Origin: Undaria pinnatifida
Taxonomy: Eukaryota > Sar > Phaeophyceae > Laminariales > Alariaceae
DNA length: 64,000 nucleotides
Direction: 5' to 3'
Assembly (NCBI GenBank): GCA_012845835.1
Contig: JABAKD010000009.1
Coordinates: 2,977,324-3,041,323 of the forward strand
Shown: positions 32,313-41,369 of the stretch, one piece after another
Position numbering within the stretch: the first letter of the stretch is position 1
Layout of the letters: each line of letters opens with the position of its first letter
Made by a program: the position numbers and the translations under genes
The notes under the pieces: generated by a model
Database searches by the model: none
The model's input: the letters and a program-made list of their open reading frames with translations, nothing else
What the model was told of the DNA's origin: nothing

Positions 32313-33104
32313 CTATCTCGTAGTCAGCTGTAAGAACTCGTACCAGTTTGCGGTGTTCACCTCTCCTTCTGATTTCGGCACACCAAGCGAAGCAAGAGTA
32401 CCAACAATCTTGTCTACGCGACTGAAGAATTTCATGGGCTCCTCACCCTTCTCCATTTTCACTGCATCAAACGCGTCCGACCATTTGACCTGTGTGGCAA
32501 CTGATTTCGGAAGAAACCAATCCCGAAGCATTCTCCAAGCACCGCTTGGCGATTGCCTGGCAAACACTCTGTCTAATAGGTCAGTATCAGTCATGCTCTC
32601 AGTCAGACATATCCATGCAACCCGCGCATTCTTGATGTGTGGACGGCTCAAACCTTGCGAAATAAAGTATTGCGTGTCTTTGGTTGTGTCACCTACAGCT
32701 ACCTCTATGTCTGTACGCATAGAACCCAAACACCCACTCATCGATACGAACGCTTCGAACCGCTTACTCCATACGGGGAATTCCTCAGGTTTACCGCTGA
32801 ATTTGGGGACTGCCTGCTTTATACTACTGAATTCACGAGGGCCTACATTTACACCTGAACTCTCAACGGATTCGTCATACCTAATCTCGTCTACGTGTAC
32901 ACCACCACCAGGGGCTTGCAAGTTCCCACCGGTTACGACTCCATCTTGGCGTTCCCTGCCAGGGTTGGACTGGGCCTCTCCACGGCCCCGGTCGCTGGCC
33001 ATACGCTCTTCCAGTCGATCTTGTCGGAATACCAATGATCTCAGCAAGACCATCATTTCTTCTTGTGAGCCGGCCTCCTCTTGGTCATGCTCACTTCCAG
33101 GCAT
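32313..33104 (-). CDS. Copia Gag N-terminal part (frameshifted from the rest)
   Basis: Starts at an ATG 34 nt inside the 5' LTR boundary and runs 263 codons. It has an acidic start, a charged segment, then the Copia Gag core: AVPKFSGKPEEFPVWSKRFE, ARVAWICLTESMTDTDLLDR and AWRMLRDWFLPKSVATQVKW. It ends at TAG in the wrong frame. Near 32,345 the alternative frame reads RKLVRVLTADYEIEQRTLLY, which continues directly into the zinc-knuckle frame. So a 1-nt shift has occurred inside Gag, before the knuckle, which is not the usual place for programmed shifting. Confidence 0.9.
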   Translation of the reverse strand: MPGSEHDQEEAGSQEEMMVLLRSLVFRQDRLEERMASDRGRGEAQSNPGRERQDGVVTGGNLQAPGGGVHVDEIRYDESVESSGVNVGPREFSSIKQAVPKFSGKPEEFPVWSKRFEAFVSMSGCLGSMRTDIEVAVGDTTKDTQYFISQGLSRPHIKNARVAWICLTESMTDTDLLDRVFARQSPSGAWRMLRDWFLPKSVATQVKWSDAFDAVKMEKGEEPMKFFSRVDKIVGTLASLGVPKSEGEVNTANWYEFLQLTTR

Positions 33105-33137
33105 TGTTCCGATTCAAACGTATAAAGCACGTTAACG

Positions 33138-33567
33138 TGTTGGATTAAATCGGTTATGCGAAGAATAATGTGCTCCCAGCAGCCCAGTCTCAGGGCGCGA
33201 GCTTCACTGCAACACACAGTGTGAAGAAGATGGTATATAGATGTCTTTATTAGCTGGTCCCGGATGCTGATAAGAGGGAAAGAGATGGAGTGAGGCGAGT
33301 GGGCGAAGCCATCTCGCTCCACACCAGGCAATATTCTCAACGCCCCAAATTCCCAAATACTACAGGTGCTACATTCTCATATTTCCACGTGTTCCTAGAT
33401 CGGTTCCAGGAACAGTCTACAAGGACCTTCGGGACTATTCCACGTGTCCTTCCCATGCTATAATATTCCGCAATGCACCGTCGGGTAATCCGACAATACC
33501 CCGTCGGACGATCCTTCGTGACCATCGTTGTTCCTACTTTGTTCGTTGAGACAAGCTATATCGAACA
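33138..33567 (-). repeat. Copia 5' LTR (relative to element)
   Basis: 430 bp and nearly identical to the LTR at 27,770-28,199. It should hold the promoter, reading toward lower coordinates. No convincing tRNA primer site (TGG...) follows it directly; the minus strand continues CGTTAACGTGCTTTATACG. Confidence 0.96.
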
Positions 33568-33572
33568 CATGG
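33568..33572. other. Target-site duplication, right copy (CATGG)
   Basis: CATGG directly after the right LTR matches 27,765-27,769. Confidence 0.93.
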
Positions 33573-34130
33573 TAAGCATACCTTCTCCCCCGTAATTTAT
33601 CAATTCATTCACCATGTTATCTGTCCCGCAGCCTTTCCATTCCTATCTTCAGCTACACACCTCATTACGTCTCTCGCGAACTCTACCCGTAACTCGTCTC
33701 AACCACGGTCTTCCCTTTGTGACGAACTAACGTTCGCCTGCACATACGCATTGAGCTCCTTCTCGAGTTCTGCGTGAAACATTTCGTTGGCTGTGGATTT
33801 TGCCAGCTAGCAGAAGAATGCTCTACAAGAACTTCCCTCTTCTCCTTCGAACAACTCGCCGTTTTACCGTTCTGTGCTCTTAATGAATCTATCCCGCGCC
33901 TGCCTCGCCTGCTTGCTTGTTTGCCCAGTTTCCATTTTATTCCTACCCACATCTACTTCATCACGTTATCAACGTCTCCGGCCGTTGAAAAAAAACGTAT
34001 TTCCATTATCTATTTTTCTCGACCATCTATTTTACTGTGGAGGGAAAAGGTGGGTTAAACTGGTTCACTCTCTCACGTTTGCTACGATAAAGGGGAATGT
34101 TTCTTGGCGGTTAATATGCCCTGGATGACG
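33573..34130 (-). pseudogene. LINE fragment 3, upstream part (split off by the Copia element)
   Basis: This continues the similarity to LINE fragment 2: compare 33,573-33,850 with 7375-7660, sharing CATTTCGTTGGCTG and CTTCTCC/CTTCGA-type blocks. Coding traces are weak here; it belongs to the same insertion as 27,005-27,764. Confidence 0.55.
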
Positions 34131-34244
34131 GCTATGTTGAACACCTAAAATCGTTGGAATGTTGTTCTCGCTTCGCCAAACATATATTTCTGCTCTAAAG
34201 GCCGTGCGTTTGGTCATCGGATCACGATTTATTCTACTTTACGT

Positions 34245-34495
34245 CGAGCATTTTGTTCCACAGCTTTCATATGTTGTCCCCATCGAAAGTGGGCTTCATT
34301 GTCGCGCGCACAGACTGACTAACATCACGCTGTTGATCCTGGTGCAGGCTACACTCTACTTAGTAGTTCCAAGGGGAGTGCCGATCTATATCCTTAATGA
34401 GGACACGCACCCAGTAATACGCGCGATCGGAGTGTCACACACAGCGTGCAAATATGAGTTTCGACAAAATTATTGATCTCACAGCTGGAGTTCAT
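34245..34495 (-). mobile_element. G-module element, copy e (inverted, partial)
   Basis: It contains the inverse of the element head: CTTCAT...GCGCGCACAGACTGAC, TATATCCTTAATGAGGACAC, AATACGCGCGATCGGAGTGT and the end CTCACAGCTGGAGT next to TATATATTTATATGA. G-tracts are absent. The inverted frame ILNEDTHPVIRAIGVSHTAC recurs in copies a, c, d and g. Confidence 0.65.
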
Positions 34496-34516
34496 ATATA
34501 TTTATATGATACATCT

Positions 34517-34640
34517 GTTTAAGTGTGGGGTACAAACTCTTGAAGCTATGTGCCTTATAATCGAAATATATATGGTGTAGTGTGCGGTACAGAATCGTCA
34601 AGCGAACTGCCTCATATTCGAGGTATATATGTTTTAGTGT
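34517..34640. repeat. Two and a half tandem units of about 60 bp
   Basis: Units of the form TAGTGTGNGGTACARAATCGTCAAG, then CTGCCTCATA and ATCGAAATATATATG repeat. One further unit precedes G-module copy f at 57,115-57,170 (TTCAGTGTGGGGTTCAGAAT). So two G-module copies sit beside the same sequence. Confidence 0.7.
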
Positions 34641-35039
34641 GAAGTAAATGGAAATCAAAATGGCAAAACCTTATGCGTAGCATGTGTCATATTGAAATAG
34701 TCCAATACGCAAATACATTAAAGAACGTCTATTGTAAGTTAGGGGGTAATGATGGTGTACACACTTGATGAGCATGCATGTGACGAAAAGGAAGGGTGAG
34801 GCAAAAGCGACAGCTGGATTATTCACAGTAATTCGTGGCCAGATTTTGGTACGGGGGGGAGGGAGAGAGGGAGACTTGGTGTGTATTTTCAAAGACAAAT
34901 CGCATTTTGAGAATTTCCTGTTAGCTTGTTCTTCTTTGTGTCGTATTGTTTTTCTGTGGCTAAACACTGAAGCTCACCATGCACATTGTAGGGCGGCAAG
35001 CACAACAATAGAGCAAAAAAGCGGAAAAGTGTGACTATT

Positions 35040-35235
35040 CCCATTGCCTGCCCTCAAGAGCCATATTGATGGAATGGACCACCTCATCAATCGTCGAATG
35101 CCGTAGCTCTTTCCCCGATAACCATGCCAGAGATGTACGAGGTCCATAGTTAGCTGTTCTTAGATGACATGATTTCAATGCAATCAACCGCGATGTCCTG
35201 TAGCGCCCCACTAAACGTTCGCGTGTTGCCCGTTG
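35040..35235 (-). pseudogene. M family minus-strand frame 1, copy B
   Basis: The minus strand reads TFSGALQDIAVDCIEIMSSK, then NS, a stop, LWTSYISGMVIGERATAFDD. The same frame in the 61-kb copy reads DIAVSDMKIMPCDN, CTSHVPGIGAMENGTAF. Function unknown; broken by at least three stops. Confidence 0.45.
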
Positions 35236-35726
35236 CAAGATCTAACACGTGCCTATCCATATAATACGCGTGATGAGAGCCAATTCAACTGATCCCCCTC
35301 GATGCAGTTGAAGATATACAAGACAATTATATCTGGTAAAACCGCTCGTTCTGCGATAGGCATATCACTTCATGGCAAAACGATTTCTTAACGGCGGAGG
35401 TCATTAAACCCCTAAGGTTGTCGGGACGCCGTACATCGAAATGCGTTTTTTTTCGTGAACGTTACCCATGGGTATCTGTGTTGGTCGGATTGTACTTTAA
35501 TCGTCCTCTTTATTACTGTCCGGTTGACGTAGAGAGCATCTCACGTGACAAGATTTGGAAGAACGAAATTGTCACGCGTTGAAGACGCTTACTTTACTGT
35601 TGGAGTTGCATGTTTTAGCGTTTCATGTGGGAGGGCTCCGCGGCTGAGGGACTACCTAAAGTCTTCGGATCCATTGTGAACAAACGTGAGGCCACGGCAT
35701 GGAGGTTTTTTGCTATTAGTTTACTG

Positions 35727-35912
35727 TCACAAACTTATAGCAAGGCATTCTCGCAAGCGGTACCTTTTCTCATCGGCAAGAAAAACAATTTCGAAGCCCA
35801 TTTCGAGTAACTCGGTACCGAACATGTGGGCAGCCCTCTCCATGTATCCAGAGTATGTGCAGTCCACCATGGCGTTCTCTAGACAACCAGCCCACGGAAA
35901 CCTATATCGGTC
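35727..35912 (-). pseudogene. M family minus-strand frame 2, copy B
   Basis: An open minus-strand frame of about 60 codons reads FPWAGCLENAMVDCTYSGYM, ERAAHMFGTELLEMGFEIVF, LADEKRYRLRECL to a TGA at 35,727. Composition is protein-like and part is shared with copy A. Not recognised. It has no own start codon, so it would be an exon. Confidence 0.45.
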
Positions 35913-36065
35913 ATAGTTTCAATTGTTCTATGAAGGTTGTGCGACGAAGGTTATACAGCAGTCATTGTTACATGACTCAAAAGGTTCTGAACGTAGCCTA
36001 GGTGACACGGTGGAGGTGTACAATATATGTATATATACATTTTTTTTCTGGTAACTCCACTGTTC

Positions 36066-36205
36066 AAGATCTTCATACCTGACCGAACGATTGGCCTTTA
36101 CAAAAACATTTTTTTCAAAGACGAACAATCTCAATGGTGCCTAGCTATTAAACGAACTGTACCTAATGCAATCACGAATGACCTCGCAGACGAGTTGTAA
36201 GCCAA
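36066..36205 (+). pseudogene. M family plus-strand exon 1, copy B
   Basis: The frame reads FKIFIPDRTIGLYKN, FFKDEQSQWCLAIKRTVPNA, then ITNDLADEL and a stop. It pairs with 9572-9745. Confidence 0.5.
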
Positions 36206-36329
36206 GGAACCACGTCATTCCAATTCCGTGTCAGTCAATACATGCCTCGTCTATCGCGGCACGTGTTTCTTATTGTATCGCTTGTATGAATAGGTTAAAA
36301 CAGTAATAGCAGACGTGCCAACGTCGTGG

Positions 36330-36420
36330 CACCTTTGGTGGTAGGTGGGTTGAGGATGGGTGCTGCGGTAAGGGCAGCACTTTCTGCTTCAAACGGCTTC
36401 TAGATGACAGGTCTCCCCAG
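36330..36420 (+). pseudogene. M family Cys-rich exon, copy B
   Basis: The frame reads RRGTFGGRWVEDGCCGKGST, FCFKRLLDDRSP. It pairs with 9870-9945. Donor-like and acceptor-like sites flank it loosely (TATTTTATTACAG downstream). Confidence 0.5.
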
Positions 36421-36637
36421 CCCTAAAATTATCAAAACATATTTTATTACAGTTCGACCTGTTGAGTTTTATGTGCCCAGGTCATGGGGTTATTCATCAA
36501 GTAAGTGGCACACTTGTATATCTTCATATGCCAGGTCGTTCGTTAGGTCTTGCGCTCCTCATGTTGGCCATCGTAGTATTCTTGTTGTGCATCTTCATCT
36601 CAGAACGCTTACTCAAGCGCCCGTCGGCGCTGCGCAG

Positions 36638-36718
36638 GTGCTGTATTTGCGCATGAGAATTCTTTTTTCGACGTCCAAGGCAACACATACTTTAACGACA
36701 ACACGGCAAAACAAGGAG
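36638..36718 (+). pseudogene. M family beta-helix-type exon (81 nt), copy B
   Basis: Bounded by CTGCGCAG and GTAAGT, phase 1 on both sides, 81 nt, with no internal stop. It encodes GAVFAHENSFFDVQGNTYF and NDNTAKQGG. Length differs from copy A by exactly one codon. See 10,148-10,231 for the comparison. Confidence 0.6.
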
Positions 36719-36824
36719 GTAAGTTATTTTGTTGCAAATAATATTGCCGTGAAAGGGTTGTTGGGGACAGGGTCACCTCAAGTATGATCTGTATCGTTCG
36801 TTTCATTGTCATCATTCAACATCT

Positions 36825-37050
36825 TAGACCGACATTAAACGATGGTGACCCCTATTACATAGAGTTCGATAACAATTTCGATGTCCTGACATGGACGGTT
36901 GAACTGGGCATCTGAACGAACGGTCCCGTTTCAACGCTTGATACGATGAGGGTAGGCGCATATTTGGGCTCAGCAACAGGTGGTCGACGGTGATTTATTA
37001 ACAAGGCAAGTGCTACCGGGTCAATAAGTTTTGCAAGAAGATCTCTCTTC
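36825..37050 (+). pseudogene. M family LamG-like exon, copy B
   Basis: The frame reads NDGDPYYIEFDNNFDVLTWT, VELGI, stop, then VSTLDTMRVGAYLGSATGGR, R, stop, FINKASATGSISFARRSL. The strand motif YIEFD.NFDV..WTVE is what LamG-3/concanavalin A-like domains show. Two stops. Confidence 0.45.
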
Positions 37051-37997
37051 ATATCACCTACCTGGTAATGTATATTATTCTAGAAGGTTCGATGTTAGAT
37101 GTAGTATGCAACCCAGTCTTTAGGTGCAGTACACAACGTGTCACAACTTTTTGGTATTTGTCCGTGGATCGAAAGATACAGTATTTCAATCGGTAGGTAC
37201 AATCGTGTAGTTACCACTATTTTCTGACATTGCTAATAATATTAAAGAGATACATATTGCCAAAAAAATGCAACAGGCGAGGTGATGTGGTCATCCAATG
37301 TAACCGCCATTGAGCAAGAGAGGGAGAAATGCGAATCGTCAGTGTTTTGAAAGGAACGCTTAGTGTACACGCGCTCAATACCGTTACTTCGTTAGTCATA
37401 CTTGACTTGGCATAGGTTGGGAGGCGGTCATGCAGACGGTATGTGCGGAATACGCCACGTAATAGGTTGGTAGTGGGGTTTATCGCAATATTGACGTATC
37501 TGCCTGTAGTACCTTCTTTTCACATCAATTTTGTCTCAAATTTACCTTTTTCCGCCGATGATTTTTACCGTGCCGATGTGGGGCTCTGAGGTCGCCAATT
37601 TTATGACAGAGATTTATCTTACGAGTACGGCAAGCGAGGTGACGTGGGCATGCGATGTCACGACTTCTGGGCTCGAGGGTGAAGTAGCTACTGCGTTATT
37701 GGTTGGTAATGGTTGTCAGGCGATCATGTATTTGGCTGGAGGCACGAAATACCCTGCGTAATAGGAAGGTAGCGTGATCTACCTCAGTGTTGACATATCT
37801 GTCTGTATTTCTTTTTCATATTAATATCTATTAGTAGTGTGCCATTACCCGCCCTGTTTTATCCCCACTGTCGTCGAAGATGTTGTGGTCCTGCTGATGT
37901 CGGGTCCATGTCTGTTGCTCTTGTAAGTTGTGCTCATGAAAACATGCTCCGGCGTGTAATGTATGATCGCTGAGTGGTGTTCTTTTCCTTTACATCA

Positions 37998-38350
37998 AGC
38001 CAGGTAGTATTTGTCAACGCAACCGCTTGCTTGAAAACGACCAAGAAATCTCCACACACTCCTGATGAAGAGGAGACGCAGCCCGAAGCTTTCCAGCATA
38101 CCGACGGTCAGGAACAGGTTATCGAGCAGGTCACTTCATTTTTACTACCGCTCCTCACTCCATCTAAGACACTAAGGGCATGCGTTGAACCTAGTGTGCT
38201 GATGCCCAAAATCAATCACAAAGAAGGTGATGTGGTGGGCAAATGGTATAACGATTAGCACTTCTGCCACTACCCCGTCTCTCGTTCGGCTTGTTCTTGT
38301 GTTCTTGATGAACCTGTTATTTGGCAACGACCAGTTTTGACGCATTGTAG
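37998..38350 (+). pseudogene. M family distal exon(s), copy B
   Basis: Open for about 86 codons from the acceptor-like CATCAAGCCAG: VVFVNATACLKTTKKSPHTP, DEEETQPEAFQHTDGQEQVI, SFLLPLLTPSKTLRACVEPS, GDVVGKWYND, then TAG at about 38,257 and onward SRSACSCVLDEPVIWQR. This pairs with copy d, where the first TAG is absent but a TGA is present upstream. The two copies therefore carry different lesions in one ancestral frame. Confidence 0.55.
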
Positions 38351-38817
38351 ATTCGTGTAAAGACTAGTCTATATGTAGACTACGTGATGTTTCCTACTCG
38401 TTGGCACCTCAGATTTGATCCAAAGGTATATGGGTTCCATTTTTCGACTGGGTTTCTAATATGAACGTATATGTGTTTTTAGTGTTCGGACATCCTTAAG
38501 ATTTATGATTTTCGTGTCCGCGTGGTTGGTGCTACACATTTGTGTTTTGATTGATGTTCAAGACTTCGTGTTGTTTCAGAATGGTGTTTTCGAACACGTA
38601 CGACGTATTGGTTAACAGATTTTTTGGGGGGGCTGTTGTGCAAATCTGCAAACCGTAGTTGTGCATGCCGAGAAAACTGCTTCGGGCGGCTAAGAACGAA
38701 GTGGCGAGGGATTTTCGGCAATATCAACGTTCCCCTTCGCGGCTTTTGTCAAGTATGATTAAATGCGTATTTTTCCTTTAAGATGAACATGCAATATCCA
38801 ATCTTGACAACAATGGG

Positions 38818-39640
38818 TTATAGCGGTATCATAATACACGTTTGGTGAGGTTGTTGGTGGTAAGGGCTATTTAGGTGGGCAAGAGAAAGACTGGAAGGCA
38901 TTTTTGACGGAGGATATGTCGGTCTTCGGAATGAAATTTGAAGGGTGGCGAAAGGCTGCTCAGAAGGCTGGCAGATGGTTTTGATGAGTAGAGGATAAGT
39001 AGAGAAGGGAGCCGAGTTATTCATGCGCAATCGGCATGAAAATGAGAGACGCAAAGCTGCTGAGCGACGCGCAAAGGCTGACGCAGCGCCATCCGCCGTC
39101 GGCATCTTTAAGCGGCCAGGTGCAGGGGGAAGGGACGGGGGGAGGGGTGGCGTGAAGAGGGGAGGAGGAAAGGTGTGTGGGGGAGAAGGGGGGACTTCAT
39201 GCCCAAGAGACTCAAGTCTGGGTTCGGCCACCATCGTCTTGAAAGTTTTGGGCTTTCCAATGGCCGTCAAAAGATCCCGCAAGACTGCCCCAACTTTTTC
39301 GCCATGTTGCGTTCTCTCCCCAGTGCCTCTTGATATTGCACTTGAAATCCTCTACGAGCCTACTGCCGCCTTTGGTCAGTTTTTAGAGTCTGCTAGTATG
39401 ACATTTTTCCTTTTCTTTTCCTTTTCTTGCTTCCTCTTCTTATCTCGCCTTTCCTTGCTCTTCTTGTCCATTCTTTTCTTTCCCTTCCTTTCATGTTTTC
39501 TTCTTTAGCTCTCGTCTCTTTTTTTCCTCCCGTTGCTCTTCTCATTTGTTCTTTGTTTTTTTTTCTTATTGGCATGAGTCTGTGGTGCGTATGCATAGTG
39601 ATAGATACTACGTGTAATATATACGTGGTAGTTTCTTATT
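38818..39640. other. Low-complexity region with competing frames
   Basis: On the minus strand (39,400-38,818) a frame with GEKVGAVLRDLLTAIGKPK and TMVAEPRLESLGHEV runs into a Pro-rich stretch. On the plus strand (39,023-39,508) an Arg/Gly-rich frame runs into a hydrophobic pyrimidine-encoded tail. They cannot both be real. The minus start looks more protein-like. Neither is recognised. Confidence 0.3.
39405..39560 (+). repeat. Polypyrimidine (CTTTT/CTTCC) tract
   Basis: About 150 bp of nearly pure C/T on the plus strand, which could form triplex DNA. It encodes spurious Phe/Leu- or Lys/Arg-rich frames. Confidence 0.9.
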
Positions 39641-39910
39641 CTTTTTATCCAACGGCGGATGGATGGGGAAAAATAAACTTTAGCTCACCCCACTTCAACG
39701 TATGTATCTTCAAACGCGTCGTTTGTCTAATTACCTCAGTTACTTTCGCGGACCAACGCTAGCTGGCGCACCCTTCGGATCCTATTGTAGGTATAGCGTG
39801 AGCTGTCCCTATCAGTGGTAGTCCTTCCTTGTGTGGCAAGCGGTTTAGTAGTTTTTTTCAGTCGGAAGTAGTGAGGCGTATGCACCAGTACTGTATGGAC
39901 CTGGCGCATC
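39640..39910 (-). repeat. Relative of the insert in LINE fragment 1
   Basis: Matches 4180-4460, including CGGCGGATGG...GGGGAAAAAT, CCAACGCTAGCTGGCGCACC and TTGTAGGTATAGCGT. The shared minus frame is SRYTYN then VRQLAL. Confidence 0.6.
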
Positions 39911-40086
39911 GTAGGCATTCTCGATTTTACGGTTATATGTTTCTGGTGGAGGCATGAATTGCATCAACTGTGATATATGCGTGTACCACCTTTGGGTTGT
40001 TTGTGTTTTTTTTTAGGGTATTCCTCAGCTCCAGAGTGACTGGAGACTGTCTTATGACCACGGACTTGATTATGCGAGTTAATGTG

Positions 40087-40129
40087 GCAACAACAACACC
40101 CACCAACAACAACAACAACAACAACAACA
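40087..40129 (+). repeat. (CAA)n microsatellite
   Basis: CAACAACAACACCCACCAAC is followed by seven or more perfect AAC/CAA units. Confidence 0.95.
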
Positions 40130-40425
40130 CTTACAATACCGTTTATGTTCATAGTTTGACTATATGTGCATTCATCATTTTGCCAAAACGGTGGGGGTTG
40201 AATACAAATGCTGAGCGAGCCTACGGTGCAAGCCTTGAAATGAAAATTTACCAGATCTTTAGTCTATATAATCTGTCCGCTTATTTAATACCAGGTACAT
40301 TGATGTGCATGAAGTATAAGGTGTTTCATCAGTGCGATTGATGGATCTCGACATGTTAGCAGGTGACATGTGATGAGCTGTGGGAGGTTTTAACGCGAAA
40401 TATGTGTATTAAACGATTGGGGATA

Positions 40426-41363
40426 CAGTACTGCGCCCTGTTTAGTGCCGGTACGTGCACAGAGCGTTCACCGGCGCTAAACTGGGCAACAGGAACCATT
40501 GCGAATAGCGCCAAAACAGCACTATTGAGGGTTGGCTAATCCCTCATTAGTGCCGGTACTAGCACTACTGAGGTTGTTTTCGATTTATGGTGTAGCGCCC
40601 ACGCTTGCGGGGTCAACAGAGAACGAAATAGATGGATACTACTGCTGTTGAGTGAAGTTCCACCGAGGGCGCGGGCCCACGTTTTTTCCTTCGACACGTG
40701 TGGTTCCAACCTGTGGAGCCCACAAGAGTTTGCTGTAAAATAAGAAACAGTCGTTGCATTTCGGGCTACAGCCTCGCCAGGACTAGTCGACGGCGAAGGT
40801 AAGACACACGTCATGCACCCGAGAAAGCTGTGACGGCACAAACTGCTTGTAAAGCACGCATTCGTACAAAGCTAAATCCCACTCCTCGTTGCCCACTTTG
40901 ATGTTGCCGAAGAAAAATAAAGAAAAAAAATAACTCCAAAAAGCCAGCAGATGCGGAGAGTTTCGTTGTCATCATCAATCACGCTGCCGCAAATGCCGTG
41001 CAGCCGCCAGCAACATCCTCCCTGGCGGCCGTGGCCATGGGAGTTTTGCGACGTTGTGTCTGGTTGAGCGAACAGTGCACCTTCCGCACATGGCATGGTA
41101 CTCCCATGCGTATAGCTGTTCGGGTCTGCAGCAGCACGTATACCCTATTTCTGTGTGTGGAGTGTGTCTTCTGCCTTGTTATGTGTTTGTTCGCGCGCGC
41201 GGGGTAACCGGCAGTATTGGGGGTGACTGTGGCGCCGAACCGGCACTATACCGGGCAAGCTCTCAATAGTGCCGGTTTGACACTATTGAGAGCTCTGCTT
41301 GTTTCCAGAAATTTGCTGGCACTATACCTGGCACGTGGCACAATTCAACCGGGCCCAGTACTG
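40426..41363. mobile_element. TA-flanked MITE-like DNA transposon (938 bp)
   Basis: Ends are CAGTACTG with imperfect inverted similarity for about 28 bp (left CAGTACTGCGCCCTGTTTAG, right inverse CAGTACTGGGCCCGGTTGAA). Each end is flanked by TA, giving TA|CAGT...ACTG|TA. TA target duplication and CAGT termini are the Tc1/mariner pattern. Subterminal hairpins mirror each other: 40,520-40,552 (one mismatch) and 41,259-41,293 (13-bp perfect stem, GCTCTCAATAGTG). No transposase frame is seen, so it would be non-autonomous. Confidence 0.7.
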
Positions 41364-41369
41364 TAAAGC

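Larger units (their letters stand above)
27770..33567 (-). mobile_element. Ty1/Copia LTR retrotransposon, complete but damaged (5,798 bp)
   Basis: Two 430-bp direct LTRs (27,770-28,199 and 33,138-33,567) bound an internal region read on the minus strand in the order Gag, protease, integrase, reverse transcriptase, RNase H, which is the Copia order. LTRs begin TGTTGG and end CGAACA. The 5-bp sequence CATGG flanks both ends (27,765-27,769 and 33,568-33,572), a target-site duplication. The LTRs differ at two positions by my reading, so the insertion is recent compared with everything around it. It sits inside LINE fragment 3. The coding region has one frameshift and two in-frame stops. Confidence 0.97.
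35035..38780 (+). repeat. M family, copy B (most complete)
   Basis: This copy joins the whole series: minus-strand frames at 35,040-35,235 and 35,727-35,912; plus-strand frames at 36,066, 36,330, 36,638, 36,825 and 37,998; a downstream segment (37,060-37,860) shared with 17,000-17,500 and 58,440-58,900; and an end (38,630-38,770) shared with copy d (23,830-23,970). It has no G-modules. The divergent arrangement suggests two ancestral genes, a minus one on the left and a plus one on the right, or exons of one shuffled region. Confidence 0.65.

Noticed and set aside
33053-33525. Short frames inside the LTRs as genes
   Set aside because: Identical frames occur in both LTRs; they are by-products of the LTR sequence.
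39023-39508. 161-codon plus-strand RGG plus membrane protein
   Set aside because: Its second half is just the polypyrimidine tract and its first half overlaps a more protein-like minus frame.
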